A stretch of 27,780 nucleotides of DNA from Botryllus schlosseri (GCA_000444245.1 KE605567.1:1-27780); one strand, 5' to 3'; numbered from the stretch's first letter, positions 9,991-19,689 are shown. Notes: generated by a model not told the origin, from the sequence alone. Numbers and translations are program-made.

Positions 9991-12900
9991 TCAAACCTCC
10001 GTAGATTTGAGTAATTTGGAGAACAGAGAATCGGGATTGGAAGACAAATGACCGGGAGTGTCGAACTCCACCAGCGAGCCGTTGTCGAGGACCATGATTT
10101 TGTCGCAATTCAAGACCGTGTGCAAACGGTGGGCGATCGTGATCAGGGTACAGTCCGAAAAATATTCGTTAATCGTGTCTTGCACTAGTTTGTCAGTTCT
10201 CGCGTCTATGGAGGCGGTGGCCTCATCTAATAATAAGATTTTATTGCGACGCAACAACGCACGGGTCAGGCAGAGCAGCTGTCGTTCACCAACGGAAAAG
10301 TTGGAACCGTTTTCGCTAACCGGGGCTTCCAACTTTTTTGGTAAACTCGAGATTGCTTCTTTCATGTGAGTCCGTTCCAACGCTAGCCAAATCTCGTTCT
10401 CTTCATATTCGCCAAACGGGTCCACGTTGTATCTTATGGTCCCACTGAACAGCACCGGCTCTTGCGGAATGATTGAGATTTTAGACCTCAACTGATGTAA
10501 AGATATATTCGCGATGTTAACGTCGTCTATCAGTATCTCGCCATCGAAAAGTTCAACAAGACGAAATAGTGCGACACCAAGCGACGATTTTCCGGATCCG
10601 GTTCTGCCCACGACTCCGATCTTGTCTCTCGTATCGATATCGAAGGTGATGTCGTTCAACACCAGCGGCAAACCGTCTCGGTAGCGCATTTTCACGTTTT
10701 TAAACCGCACCGATCCGAATTCCGGCCATTTTTCGTGCAAATTCTCCATCCTGTAGTGTTTGGGCTCTTGCGCGATTGTGCGCACGTAATGCGCGACTCT
10801 TTCAGCGCATACCATATTCGCCTCCGTTTCTATGGCTGTCCGCACTGTGAATTGGAACAGCAAGGTCATCATAAGCGCAGAAGACACAGCTAATGCCGCG
10901 TAAGAAGGCGGGAGTATGCCGACAGTGAACACGGTCAGTATCGCGCATATAATCGCGACTGTGATCGATATAAAGTCAAGCCGCATGACCAACCATCGGT
11001 TAATGGACGCGTACAGGAAGAAAGGCACGGTGTTGGTGTCTAAAAGCTGGCGGAATTTGTCGATAAAATCGCCCGCCCTGCGGTACGCCAAGATAGTATG
11101 AATCCCGGCTAGAGTGGTCGTGATATGCGAAAGCCAAGGCGATCTCGTGACATTGTCTTGCCTTCTCATCTCCGTAACTGCTCCTTTGAACATGACCAAC
11201 GCCAAAACAAAGATCGGTACCAGCACCACAAGTGATAGCAAAAAGTATGGAAACACGAACGCTATAAACGCAAAGCACGATAAGATAATGCAACCGAACG
11301 TCAGCACCATTTCCAAAAGCAGCGGGATAATGGAATCCAACATGTCTTGATCCTTTTGGAAGCGGTTCAGTATCCTACCGGTCGGCGTGGTATCGAAAAA
11401 TTCCATGGTACCGTGCAGGACAATATCAAGTAGGCTGTTATGTAAGCGGTGCGCCGCGTTAAGACTAACGAATGAGAACACCAAAGCCTTTAATATCATA
11501 GTCACGACGGTGGCTACAAGAGCGAGCCCGAAGACGCAGAGATAAAAGTAGAGTCTCGGATTGTCTGCGATTCGTCCGTTATCTACGACTGGTGTACCCG
11601 TTGAATTTAAAATAGTGGGAATGCTCGTTGAATTTAAAACAGTGGGAACGATCGATGAGATATTGCCTGTCGGAGAAAGCGCGTAGGAGCCGGATCCTTG
11701 CTTCAACCAATACGACAGCCAGAATGAGCTGAACTGCAAACAACACACGTACAGCAGAATCAGTGTCAGACAGAGTAGTATCATGAACCATCCGCCAGCG
11801 GATTTCATGTACATCTTATATGTTTCGAGGCCTATCGCGCCGCGCGCCTTTTCCTCCACCGTCATCAGGCGGCCGCGTTTCAGCCTGTCGGCTTCCGTGT
11901 GTTTAACTTCGCGATCTTCGTCCGCCTCAGTAATGGAATGAGATTCTTTTACTTCTAGCCCGTCCGCCTTTTTCTCTTTATTTCGCATCTTGTATAGTTG
12001 GTAATATTCGCCTCCGCTGTCCAGCAAGTCGTCGTGCGTGCCTATCTCCCAGATCTTCCCGTTTTTCATCACGGCGACTTGATCGCAAAGCGGTAGGTAT
12101 TCCAGCCTGTGCGTCACCAGCACTACCGTTTTCCCTCGCTTTTTGAGCAGCTCATAAACCGCTTTTTCGAACATGGCTTTACCGACGTGAGCGTCTACCG
12201 CGCTTAAGGGATCGTCCAGAAGGTAAATGTCTTTATCCATGTAGATCGCTCTCGCGATGTTGATGCGTTGTTTTTGCCCACCGCTCATGTTAACCCCGCG
12301 CTCGCCGACTTCGGTTAAGTCCCCGCTTTGTAAGATCTCGAAATCTGTCAGCAGACAGCAAGCCTCCGCTATGCGATCGTACTTTTCCTTCACGTACGGC
12401 AGACCGAATGTGATGTTGTCTCGTATCGTTGCGTTCATGATCCACGCCTGTTGTGCGCAGTAGGCAGTCGACCCGCTCACCGCAACCGTTCCGTTTTCCA
12501 ATTCCATATGACCCAAAACGGCGGACAATAGCGCACTTTTGCCGCTGCCCACTTTACCGCATACTCCCAACAGCGTACCTGACTCGATTTCGAGATTAAC
12601 TTCTTTCACGCACGATTCGTGCGAATCCGCTCCGTTGATTTCCAGTATATTCTTCTCTTCTGAGTTCCCCGAGTCGTCGACGTCTTCGGCGGTCTCTGTG
12701 ACGTCATTTTCATTGTCCGACGGCCACGACAATGACGCTTTAGTGAGCTCGATCGCGTTTTCTTTTGAAGACACGGAATTAACTACGTACTCTGTGAATT
12801 CTCGACGTTTCAGAATACTCTCGAGCCGGTCGCAAGCCACGCCGGCTTCTGCGATGTTTTTCAGTGCTATCGGAATAGCTTTGAGACTGAACGACATGGA

Positions 12901-14028
12901 ATTGAACAACGCCAGGCAAGTGAACGCTTCCGACGTGGTTATATCGCCTCCCAGTAGGATTCTACAAGTAATAACTAGCACCGTGGCTAAATACGGAGAC
13001 AGCCAAGCCAGGGACATGTTCACAGACTGAAAAAACAGAGCGCGGGCTAGTAAGGATTTTTCGTTCTGTCGTATCGTCCTGATGGACTTCAGAAAGCTTT
13101 CTTCCCAGCTGTACATTTTTATTAGCTTTATAAACGACAACACTTCATTGATGGCTTTCACTCTTCTGTCAGTGAATAAGACAGCTTTCTGCCTCACATT
13201 GTTCAAATATTTCAACATGGCTCCTTGCAGCACGATAGCTATCACGAACACTCCGCCTCCGATAAGCGATACCGGACCGATGACTATGCACAAGTACGTA
13301 CTTGCCGCGATGAACATGACTGGTGCGTTAAAAAGAAAATGGCATAAGTAAGACGCCTCGAATAGGCGGTCGCCGTCGCTAGAGCACATGTTCACTATCT
13401 CACCGACGCTAGACTTTTCAGTCGGCGGGACCCGCATTATTTTTTCAAACACAAATGTAGTCACAGCCGACCTGAGGCGGATACCACCGCGCAAGGTGAC
13501 AGCGAAAGCCGTCGAAAAAGCCATCGCTCTTGTGACTTCAGAAGCGAACATCAGCACGATTATGGCGATGCCTTGCACCAACTCATTACGACCTTCTTCC
13601 ACATACTGAAGCATGTAGCGTATAATGATTCCGTTGGAGGCGAACTGACAGAGGACAAACACAGTGGCCGCCAAGCCGGTCACGATCATTCTAGTGCGCA
13701 GAAATTGTACTATAACCTTCCTCATGCTGGCCTTGTCCTTTTTCGACCTTACCTCCTCCGTCCACAAGCGGCGCAACCTGTCGGCGTTGCGCGCAGCTTT
13801 GTCCGGTTCCGCGGTGGTCCATAGATCTTCAACCGTTACTGGAGATCTGTACAGTTTCCATACTAATCTTGTGATCCACGAGAAGAGTATGGTGGAGAAA
13901 CAGCCAGCGTTGTCGGCCGGGTGTCCGGTGCTTTTCGCGCGCCGATACGGGATCAGCGTCTTGGCGGAGTTTCTATATTTACTGCCGCGGCGAAATGCCA
14001 CCGTTCCGTCTTCGTCGTGGGCACCCAT
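9991..14028 (-). CDS. ABCC5: ABC exporter of the ABCC5/11/12 (MRP5) group, intronless coding region
   Basis: This is a full-length 'short' MRP-type ATP-driven exporter of 1345 residues. It lacks an N-terminal TMD0. The family exports organic anions, including cyclic nucleotides and conjugates, across the plasma or endomembrane. An early HPADNAGCFS motif matches the MRP5 HPVDNAGLFS. TMD1 spans roughly residues 100-390. NBD1 has Walker A G491-S498 (Lys497), signature MSGGQ at 581-585, Walker B Asp605-Asp606 and H-loop His640. TMD2 spans roughly 742-1065, with an outer loop holding NxS/T sites at N789, N799 and N808. NBD2 has Walker A G1141-S1148 (Lys1147), the MRP5-like signature SVGER at 1245-1249, Walker B Asp1268-Glu1269 and His1300. 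As in other ABCC proteins, the catalytic Glu is replaced by Asp in NBD1 only. The start is the first ATG after an in-frame stop (14044-14046) and has G at -3 and +4. No intron breaks the 4-kb frame, whereas ABCC genes are usually intron-rich. The exact orthology among ABCC5, 11 and 12 is not settled. Confidence 0.95.
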   Translation of the reverse strand: MGAHDEDGTVAFRRGSKYRNSAKTLIPYRRAKSTGHPADNAGCFSTILFSWITRLVWKLYRSPVTVEDLWTTAEPDKAARNADRLRRLWTEEVRSKKDKASMRKVIVQFLRTRMIVTGLAATVFVLCQFASNGIIIRYMLQYVEEGRNELVQGIAIIVLMFASEVTRAMAFSTAFAVTLRGGIRLRSAVTTFVFEKIMRVPPTEKSSVGEIVNMCSSDGDRLFEASYLCHFLFNAPVMFIAASTYLCIVIGPVSLIGGGVFVIAIVLQGAMLKYLNNVRQKAVLFTDRRVKAINEVLSFIKLIKMYSWEESFLKSIRTIRQNEKSLLARALFFQSVNMSLAWLSPYLATVLVITCRILLGGDITTSEAFTCLALFNSMSFSLKAIPIALKNIAEAGVACDRLESILKRREFTEYVVNSVSSKENAIELTKASLSWPSDNENDVTETAEDVDDSGNSEEKNILEINGADSHESCVKEVNLEIESGTLLGVCGKVGSGKSALLSAVLGHMELENGTVAVSGSTAYCAQQAWIMNATIRDNITFGLPYVKEKYDRIAEACCLLTDFEILQSGDLTEVGERGVNMSGGQKQRINIARAIYMDKDIYLLDDPLSAVDAHVGKAMFEKAVYELLKKRGKTVVLVTHRLEYLPLCDQVAVMKNGKIWEIGTHDDLLDSGGEYYQLYKMRNKEKKADGLEVKESHSITEADEDREVKHTEADRLKRGRLMTVEEKARGAIGLETYKMYMKSAGGWFMILLCLTLILLYVCCLQFSSFWLSYWLKQGSGSYALSPTGNISSIVPTVLNSTSIPTILNSTGTPVVDNGRIADNPRLYFYLCVFGLALVATVVTMILKALVFSFVSLNAAHRLHNSLLDIVLHGTMEFFDTTPTGRILNRFQKDQDMLDSIIPLLLEMVLTFGCIILSCFAFIAFVFPYFLLSLVVLVPIFVLALVMFKGAVTEMRRQDNVTRSPWLSHITTTLAGIHTILAYRRAGDFIDKFRQLLDTNTVPFFLYASINRWLVMRLDFISITVAIICAILTVFTVGILPPSYAALAVSSALMMTLLFQFTVRTAIETEANMVCAERVAHYVRTIAQEPKHYRMENLHEKWPEFGSVRFKNVKMRYRDGLPLVLNDITFDIDTRDKIGVVGRTGSGKSSLGVALFRLVELFDGEILIDDVNIANISLHQLRSKISIIPQEPVLFSGTIRYNVDPFGEYEENEIWLALERTHMKEAISSLPKKLEAPVSENGSNFSVGERQLLCLTRALLRRNKILLLDEATASIDARTDKLVQDTINEYFSDCTLITIAHRLHTVLNCDKIMVLDNGSLVEFDTPGHLSSNPDSLFSKLLKSTEV
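11600..11653 (-). repeat. 27-bp tandem duplication within the ABCC gene
   Basis: Two adjacent 27-bp units differ at three positions. They encode consecutive nine-residue blocks, VPTVLNSTS and IPTILNSTG, in the first outer loop of TMD2. Each block carries an N-glycosylation sequon (N799 and N808), so the duplication doubled the site without breaking the frame. Confidence 0.85.
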
Positions 14029-14103
14029 TTCGGACTCAATTATTCATATCGTGATAATTAATTCGTGCAATGCCACACAAATTATATCTACGGAATACGG
14101 AAT

Positions 14104-14121
14104 CTGCAAAATTAAGCAATG
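14104..14121 (-). promoter_or_regulatory. Possible 3' splice site of a 5'-UTR intron
   Basis: Read on the minus strand, GCTTAATTTTGCAG ends 75 nt upstream of the ABCC start codon, with a TAAT-type branch-point word before it. This is a plausible acceptor that would join an upstream non-coding exon to the single coding exon. No donor or promoter was identified. Confidence 0.3.
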
Positions 14122-15661
14122 ATTAGAGTCTCAATTATGGTCTGATTATATCATTAGACCATCTTGTTTTACTCTGTAATCATCGTGTAAACTAAATGCC
14201 GCACGGGCCAAGGCGCACTTTGTTTTGCAAAATTCATAATACCGCAAAATAAGCCTTAAAATCGAAAAACTATGAGACGACCGGATCACATAACTCAGAT
14301 GTCTGTGTCGGCTATATTTGGTAAATTAGACGAAAAATGGCTATCATAATCTGATCGTCGGGTCAAATAATGCTAGGTGTGTTGTTGTCAACCACCCATT
14401 GATCGGGTTTCGTATCATTAACCATAACACGGGCTTATTACATATCCAAAAGGTATCCGAACCGCTCTATAATTTTGATCGGGAGTTTCATAATCCGATT
14501 TTTGTTGAGTTGAGCGTTGCAGTTACAGAGGCACTTTGGAGGACATCAATCCACGTAACCCACGTAACATATCGATTTGTAATGCATTTCGTGAGGATTG
14601 TCGTTCCTATAGTACAAAGACACTGAGCAATAATGACAAAAATTGTCGTCATTTCAAGTCCCTCACTCTAGTCTAGTATCGGAAAATCCCTATTAAATCC
14701 CTGTTCGGTACGCTGTAACTCGACAATTTCCGCAACGCATACAACCGATCGAATATTGCTGCGCTATGCAGTCGACATTATTCTGAAATCACACTGGTAT
14801 GTAACTCCCGCCTGCACCTCTTCAAAATTTGTTAACTAACGTCTGCGATGCGCAGTATGAAAATTTCAAGTCTTCTTCTCGGATGTTTGAACTGCCTATA
14901 CTTTATGTTGGCATATGTTACGCAACATCTATGAGCATAAACTGTACAATGTACATTGTACAAATGTTCAAGGGACGTACCGGTATAAATAATCTGAACG
15001 AAGAAAAGCGGTAGTCAGCGTCAGTGGAGTGGTAAGCCATGCATGAAATAACACCTGAAAGGTATACCAAATTACCTTATGCTATCCATATCACGCAGGA
15101 TAATTCGTAAATATAACGGCTCTCCCTACAATATGATATAGCAAAAAAAGATTTATATTATAATTTCATGCGATCGAAAAGCAAATATAGAAATGTTCAA
15201 TTCAATCGGAAAACATAAAATTACAAATCAATCCCTGCAAAACGCAGTGCGTGTTATATATATAAACCACAATTATCCCAACACTGATTTGCACAGAGCA
15301 TGCCCTGGAACCCTATCCGATAATTCCGTAGTACATCTTCACCCTACTTTGTTACGAATCATGGCTTATTGGAACTATCAATATTTCAAAAGCGCGATTG
15401 ATGCGACGGTGGTGGCAACTCGCAACCCGAGATGAATCGAGATAACACGCATGCAAGCCATCGATCTGGTAATGATTCGATACCGATGTGAAAATATGGC
15501 TTCAACGGCCACCGGTTCCACCAAACGAATCAATTACATATTCACGCACCAAAACGACAACAGTTGTGCTGCAATAATCTTCAAACGTAATAAATATGAT
15601 TAACACATAATTAAGTTGTTGTCGCAATCGCACGGTCGAATCCACAAATTTTAGCTAGAAC
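14122..15661. other. Gene-free stretch upstream of the ABCC gene
   Basis: The promoter of the ABCC gene should lie in or near here, but I cannot point to a TATA box or initiator with confidence. A 20-bp perfect palindrome occurs at 14944-14963. No other gene or bounded repeat is recognised. Confidence 0.4.
14944..14963. repeat. 20-bp perfect palindrome
   Basis: TGTACAATGTACATTGTACA is identical to its own reverse complement. Shorter relatives (ACATTGTACAATGT near 3663-3676, and ATTGTACATTG in the SINE copies) occur elsewhere in the window, so this may be a remnant of a repeat rather than a regulatory site. Confidence 0.8.
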
Positions 15662-15761
15662 TAAAGTACGGTAACCATTTTCGGTTGAATTATATTGCGA
15701 AAATGGGTGTCCGTGTCCACTGTCCAGTCACCAAAAACTGGACCATCTTGGATACAATACA

Positions 15762-15889
15762 TTGGGTTATAATTTTCATCTGAACAAGCTACACATACAA
15801 TGTACAATGCGATAAGACACAATGCAATGTAACGAACAGATAGGAGGATGTCGAACGACACGCATCAGTAGCGATCCTTTAGTCTAACA
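15762..15889 (-). mobile_element. tRNA-derived SINE copy B, 3' portion
   Basis: On the minus strand this continues SINE copy B beyond the hAT insertion at 15890-17076. It aligns with 7307-7425 through CCTATCTGTTC, TTACATTGCATTG and CAGATGAAAAT. It has an extra 15-nt stretch (TGTCTTATCGCATTG) compared with copy A. Confidence 0.65.
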
Positions 15890-17076
15890 CAGTGGTTTCC
15901 AACCTTTTTCGACTCACCGCCCCCTTTTGAAGCTCCACACCGATCATCGCCCCCCAAATATTGGGTACCGAAAAACAGCACTTTGTCAGCCCCCCCCCCC
16001 CGAAAAAAACGTTGGTCTTTGGCTCCATAGGGTGATAAACCAAACTCCAGACCCACCTCAGCCAGTGGGATTTTTGTCGCTACATATCAGCTATACCCTA
16101 TTTCATGTACTGTTTGGTGAGTCACCGTATTTCGACTAAACGCGCGAAGCGCGAAAAATTTATATAATTCGTGTTTGAATCGGTCAATATGGTCGATGTG
16201 GTATGTTGGAAAAAGTAGCACCCCTAAATAAGAATTAAACATATTCGGGCGGAATCGTTGTTATATTGACTTCTTTATATGATGCTATTTCGTGACCTCC
16301 TATATCTGCTATGTCGGAAGATATGGAAATCGTTAAAACGTACCAAACTAAAAGACGCACATGATTTCATATTAGTATTTCTTTACTGGCAAATAATTTT
16401 TTCTTTGCGGGATGGCATTTTTCCTGTAGGGTTAAGGTCGCCAGGACAGGAACATTCGACGCCAGCCATTGAAGTGCCTATGGACAATTAAACATATATG
16501 TATATTGTATATACATCGAAGCTTTCGGTCAGCACAAGGGCATTCCTTTTCGGCCAAGGTCTTCTCGCTGCTGATCGTTCTGGCACACTTCTCGGAGTCG
16601 CATTTTACATGGCCTCTAACTTCATATGTCTTGGTGCGTCGTGGCACAGTAATGGCCGACGCCGAAGCCTCCCATTTCCATAAATGATGCGTATTTTTGT
16701 TGGATGACGGGGACCCCAACATCAAGATACATGAAAATATTAAATCGCGCCCAGCGCGAAAATTTTTTGAAAAAGTCGCATGAATTTCTAAAAATTTACT
16801 CTATCATTCATGTTAATGAACGAAATAATTTGGGGCTTCCCTCGATTTCGGGCCCCCACCCCACAATTGGGGGGGTTTGGGGTGCGGAGGTTCCGGTAAC
16901 TCCAATATAGCCGTTTTAACGCTCCATCGTCCCCCCTGACGCCTCTTTCGTTGTTTTCGCCCCCTATCGCCCCCTTCGTCCGTTTTCGCCCCCTATCGCC
17001 CCTTTCGTTATTTTCGCCCCCCTAGACCGCCAAATCGCCCCCTGGGGGGCGATATCGGCCACGTTGGGAACCACTG
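15890..17076 (+). mobile_element. hAT-type non-autonomous element with CAGTGGTTYCCAACC ends (1187 bp)
   Basis: The inverted ends are CAGTGGTTTCCAACC at the left and GGTTGGGAACCACTG in consensus at the right (actual CGTTGGGAACCACTG). They are flanked by a perfect 8-bp target duplication GTCTAACA at 15882-15889 and 17077-17084. Subterminal zones are rich in CGCCCCC blocks. The interior (about 16285-16900) is homologous to that of the TAATCG-family element at 5319-7298, although the ends are unrelated. Two short GC hairpins of the form CGCGC..GCGCGAAAA occur, near 16141 and 16747. No transposase is seen. The element split SINE copy B. Confidence 0.9.
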
Positions 17077-17084
17077 GTCTAACA

Positions 17085-17340
17085 TCCACCTCGGCCTAGA
17101 GTGCCCGGTGTCACAGTTCTATTTCGACGTTGATCTTTTTGAAGCCGCGGCCCTTTCTACTAGTTTTTTCCATTCCTTGTGAGTGCTTTCTTTCTTCGGG
17201 TCTTTTTTCTGGGCTTTTCTGTCGCCGTAAGAACGGCGACAGCGGGGGAAGAGGAGCCCAAATGAACCTCCGACGGGAATCGAACCAGGTCCGCCTGCTT
17301 GGTCGGCGCTTATCGTCACCACTACCACTGAGTCAATTAA
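17085..17340 (-). mobile_element. tRNA-derived SINE copy B, 5' portion
   Basis: Read on the minus strand, it opens with an A-box-like TGACTCAGTGG (17325-17335) and has a perfect B-box GGTTCGATTCC (complement of 17276-17286). Spacing is as in a tRNA promoter. A tRNA-unrelated region follows with TTTGGGCTCCTC and a perfect 8-bp-stem hairpin GTCGCCGTAAGAACGGCGAC at 17221-17240. It matches copy A (5090-5318). It is a SINE and not a tRNA gene because the acceptor stem is not formed and the match continues for hundreds of bases. Confidence 0.8.
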
Positions 17341-17571
17341 ATTGACAAAGAAAGTTTCCGTTAACTTCGAACCAGGAATCGACGAGATTTCTTGAAGCGG
17401 ATCACTTCACTAATTGCGAAAATAAAGATCTCGGATGGACTGCAACTTACTACGGATGTAAAATTCAAATAAAACCAGTCGTCGAGACCCATGATGTCAC
17501 CACAGTTCAAAACGATAACCAGTTAATCCGGGACTTGGCCCAATCCTGAACCACTACTACAAACCCTAACC
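17341..17571. other. Spacer between SINE copy B and a hAT element
   Basis: About 230 bp in which I see no gene or bounded repeat. The 3' edge ends in CCCTAACC, which is one arm of the target duplication of the next element. Confidence 0.4.
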
Positions 17572-19039
17572 CAGAGGCCTCAAACTAAAATGTGCTCGCG
17601 GGCCAATTTCCTAGATTTTGATGACGCCGCGGGCCACAGCATCAATAATAGGGATATTCAATGTATAATGTTCAAGTATAGGCCTTATTTGACGGGAGCT
17701 CGCAGACAGGCATTCCACAAACATCGTGAAAATGTAATTTACTATTGTACTAATTCACGCTTGACAGGGAAAATAATCACATTTTCAAATATTTGAATAT
17801 AATTGTTTTTATGCCGGGCATAATTTGTTAAAATAATGAGTTATTGACATCATGCGAGAGGATGCATCATGACATTGCAGTTAGTAGACCTTTGACGTGC
17901 CACAATTTTACGTAGAATATTTTAAAATCTACTGAAGATTGATCTGATATCAGAGCATTTGAGCGGTGTAGCCTAATCCGGGTTTTGATAAAGTCGTGAT
18001 AAGTAGGCTATTGTTGCTGTCATTGCCAAAGTCAAATACAATCAGCGTTAGATTTTGCCTTCAATTATTATTGGAACATATAACAACTTAAATATAATCA
18101 TTATTGAGCCATAGTAATAGCATTGTTCCTTAACTTTAGCGAAAGTACCACTCGTGCTTCCAATAAGATTTCTCCTAGCCCCTGTTCATTTTCAACACAA
18201 TTTATTATGGTACCTATATTAAAATCAGAATGCCCATTCACATAAAATCGCGAAGACCATTTTCCATTTGAATAAATTGGCCAATAAAATATACCACCGC
18301 ATATAGGCCTAATTCCACAATGCATCTCGTACCCCCTGATGTGGTACTTCGTACCCCGATGGGGTCTACGGACCCTGATTAAGAACCCATGGAATATAAA
18401 TGTCCAATTGCCGATGAATCCATTAGTGTTACAGCTGTGGAGCGTACTACCTACCACTTTACTCGTCACCGATAATAACATGGATAAAGAGAACAAACAA
18501 CACCCAGCATGTAACCAACCATACCCTACGCAACGCAAGCTACGACCTTTTGATATATCACTATTCCCCCGCATGATAGTTTCGTAGATTGCTGCGTCCG
18601 TAGGATTACCAAGTCACCGTTCCGAGTCGCAAGTCCTTCTCTGACTTTACCGTTTGACCGGACTCAACTCTAGTCATTTTTATTTAATCACCCGGTCAAT
18701 CCGAAATCGAGTAATTTTACGAAAGGTCTCACCAAAACAAATCACAATTTTCAGTTACGAATCATCAACGCGTCATGTTTTATCATCATGAACTAGAAAT
18801 GTGACGCGATAGCTGATCTTCTATCGCATGGTAGCTTTTAAAAGTGATGTGATAATGTAGTTTGTTGAGATTTCAGTGATTTTTATAGTAGTTTTAGGGT
18901 GAACTTTAAGTTCTTATATCTAAAAAAGATATGCGGCACACCTGGCACTTGAATATATTGTCGAATACTTGAAATTCCATAATGCCGTCGAGGGCCGCAC
19001 AAAATGTTCTGCATGCGGCCCGCGTGTTTGAGCCCCCTG
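17572..19039. mobile_element. hAT-type non-autonomous element with CAGRGGSCTCAAAC ends (1468 bp)
   Basis: The left end CAGAGGCCTCAAAC and the complement of the right end CAGGGGGCTCAAAC match at 12 of 14 positions. Both are followed within about 20 bp by GCGGGCC blocks. The flanking octamers CCCTAACC (17564-17571) and CCTTGACC (19040-19047) match at six of eight, the differences being transitions, so this is probably an old insertion. A smaller hAT-like element appears nested at 18121-18391. A 157-codon open frame at 18101-18574 runs across that nested element and is not taken as a gene. Confidence 0.7.
18121..18391. mobile_element. Possible nested hAT-like MITE (271 bp)
   Basis: The left end CATTGTTCCTTAAC and the complement of the right end CATGGGTTCTTAAT resemble each other and the common hAT end CAGTGGTTCTTAAC. 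The right subterminal zone has GTACCCC/GGTCTACG blocks typical of such elements. No target duplication was found, so this rests on the ends alone. Confidence 0.4.
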
Positions 19040-19149
19040 CCTTGACCTATAACACCTAACACGAATACATAGCCTATCTACCAAATGCCGAATTGCACGT
19101 ATGTAGAATGCACCAAAGGCCATATATCACAATTAACGGATATATCTAG

Positions 19150-19608
19150 TAGAGCGGAGAGGATCGACAAATTCGCTGGTCCTATTCCGAACCGGTTTTT
19201 TAAAGCTCTAGTCCGACTCCTACAGGCCGGATTCTAGAAATTACCGTGATCCGGTCCTAAAAACTTCGATACATAATAATTATCTACTCACAGGATGGTA
19301 TTGAATATTGATTGAAACAATGCAAGCAGGGAATTAAAAACTCAAAGATCAAACCCAACCCTTATCTGAAGTAATTTTACCAACTTGGACGTAGCATGTG
19401 GTTTATTTCCATGAACGTTTCACTTGAACTATTGATTCGAGGGTGGAAGACGTAAGGCTGTCATGTTCTTAGTAAAAAGTACTGATTCGGCTCCGATCCA
19501 ACTGCGGCCGTATCAGAAAAGTACTGATCCTGCTCCGAACCGGCTCGGGCCAAAAACGAGAAAATCGGGCCGGATATCCAATCCGGCTCCGGTCCATGCT
19601 CCGCCCTA
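19150..19608. mobile_element. hAT-type MITE with TAGRGCGGAG ends (459 bp)
   Basis: The left end TAGAGCGGAG and the complement of the right end TAGGGCGGAG are inverted repeats. They are flanked by octamers ATATCTAG (19142-19149) and ATATCCAG (19609-19616), matching at seven of eight. Both ends carry GGCTCCGG/GGATCCGG-type subterminal words. It has no coding capacity. Confidence 0.75.
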
Positions 19609-19689
19609 ATATCCAGTCGAACATTCATTTTCTAATTTATGAATACAATATTTATAGTTATTACATTTCTAAAGCCAAATTCTCCAAGT

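Noticed and set aside
12539-13030. 163-codon plus-strand open frame
   Set aside because: It lies wholly antisense to the well-supported ABCC coding region and is a shadow of it. The same applies to the other open frames within 9991-14028.
17270-17340. Functional tRNA gene
   Set aside because: The A- and B-box words are present, but the acceptor stem does not form, and homology to the copy at 5090 continues far beyond tRNA length. It is the head of a SINE.
18101-18574. 157-codon minus-strand open frame as a protein gene
   Set aside because: It crosses a probable nested MITE inside a hAT element, has no recognisable domain and no splice or start support.
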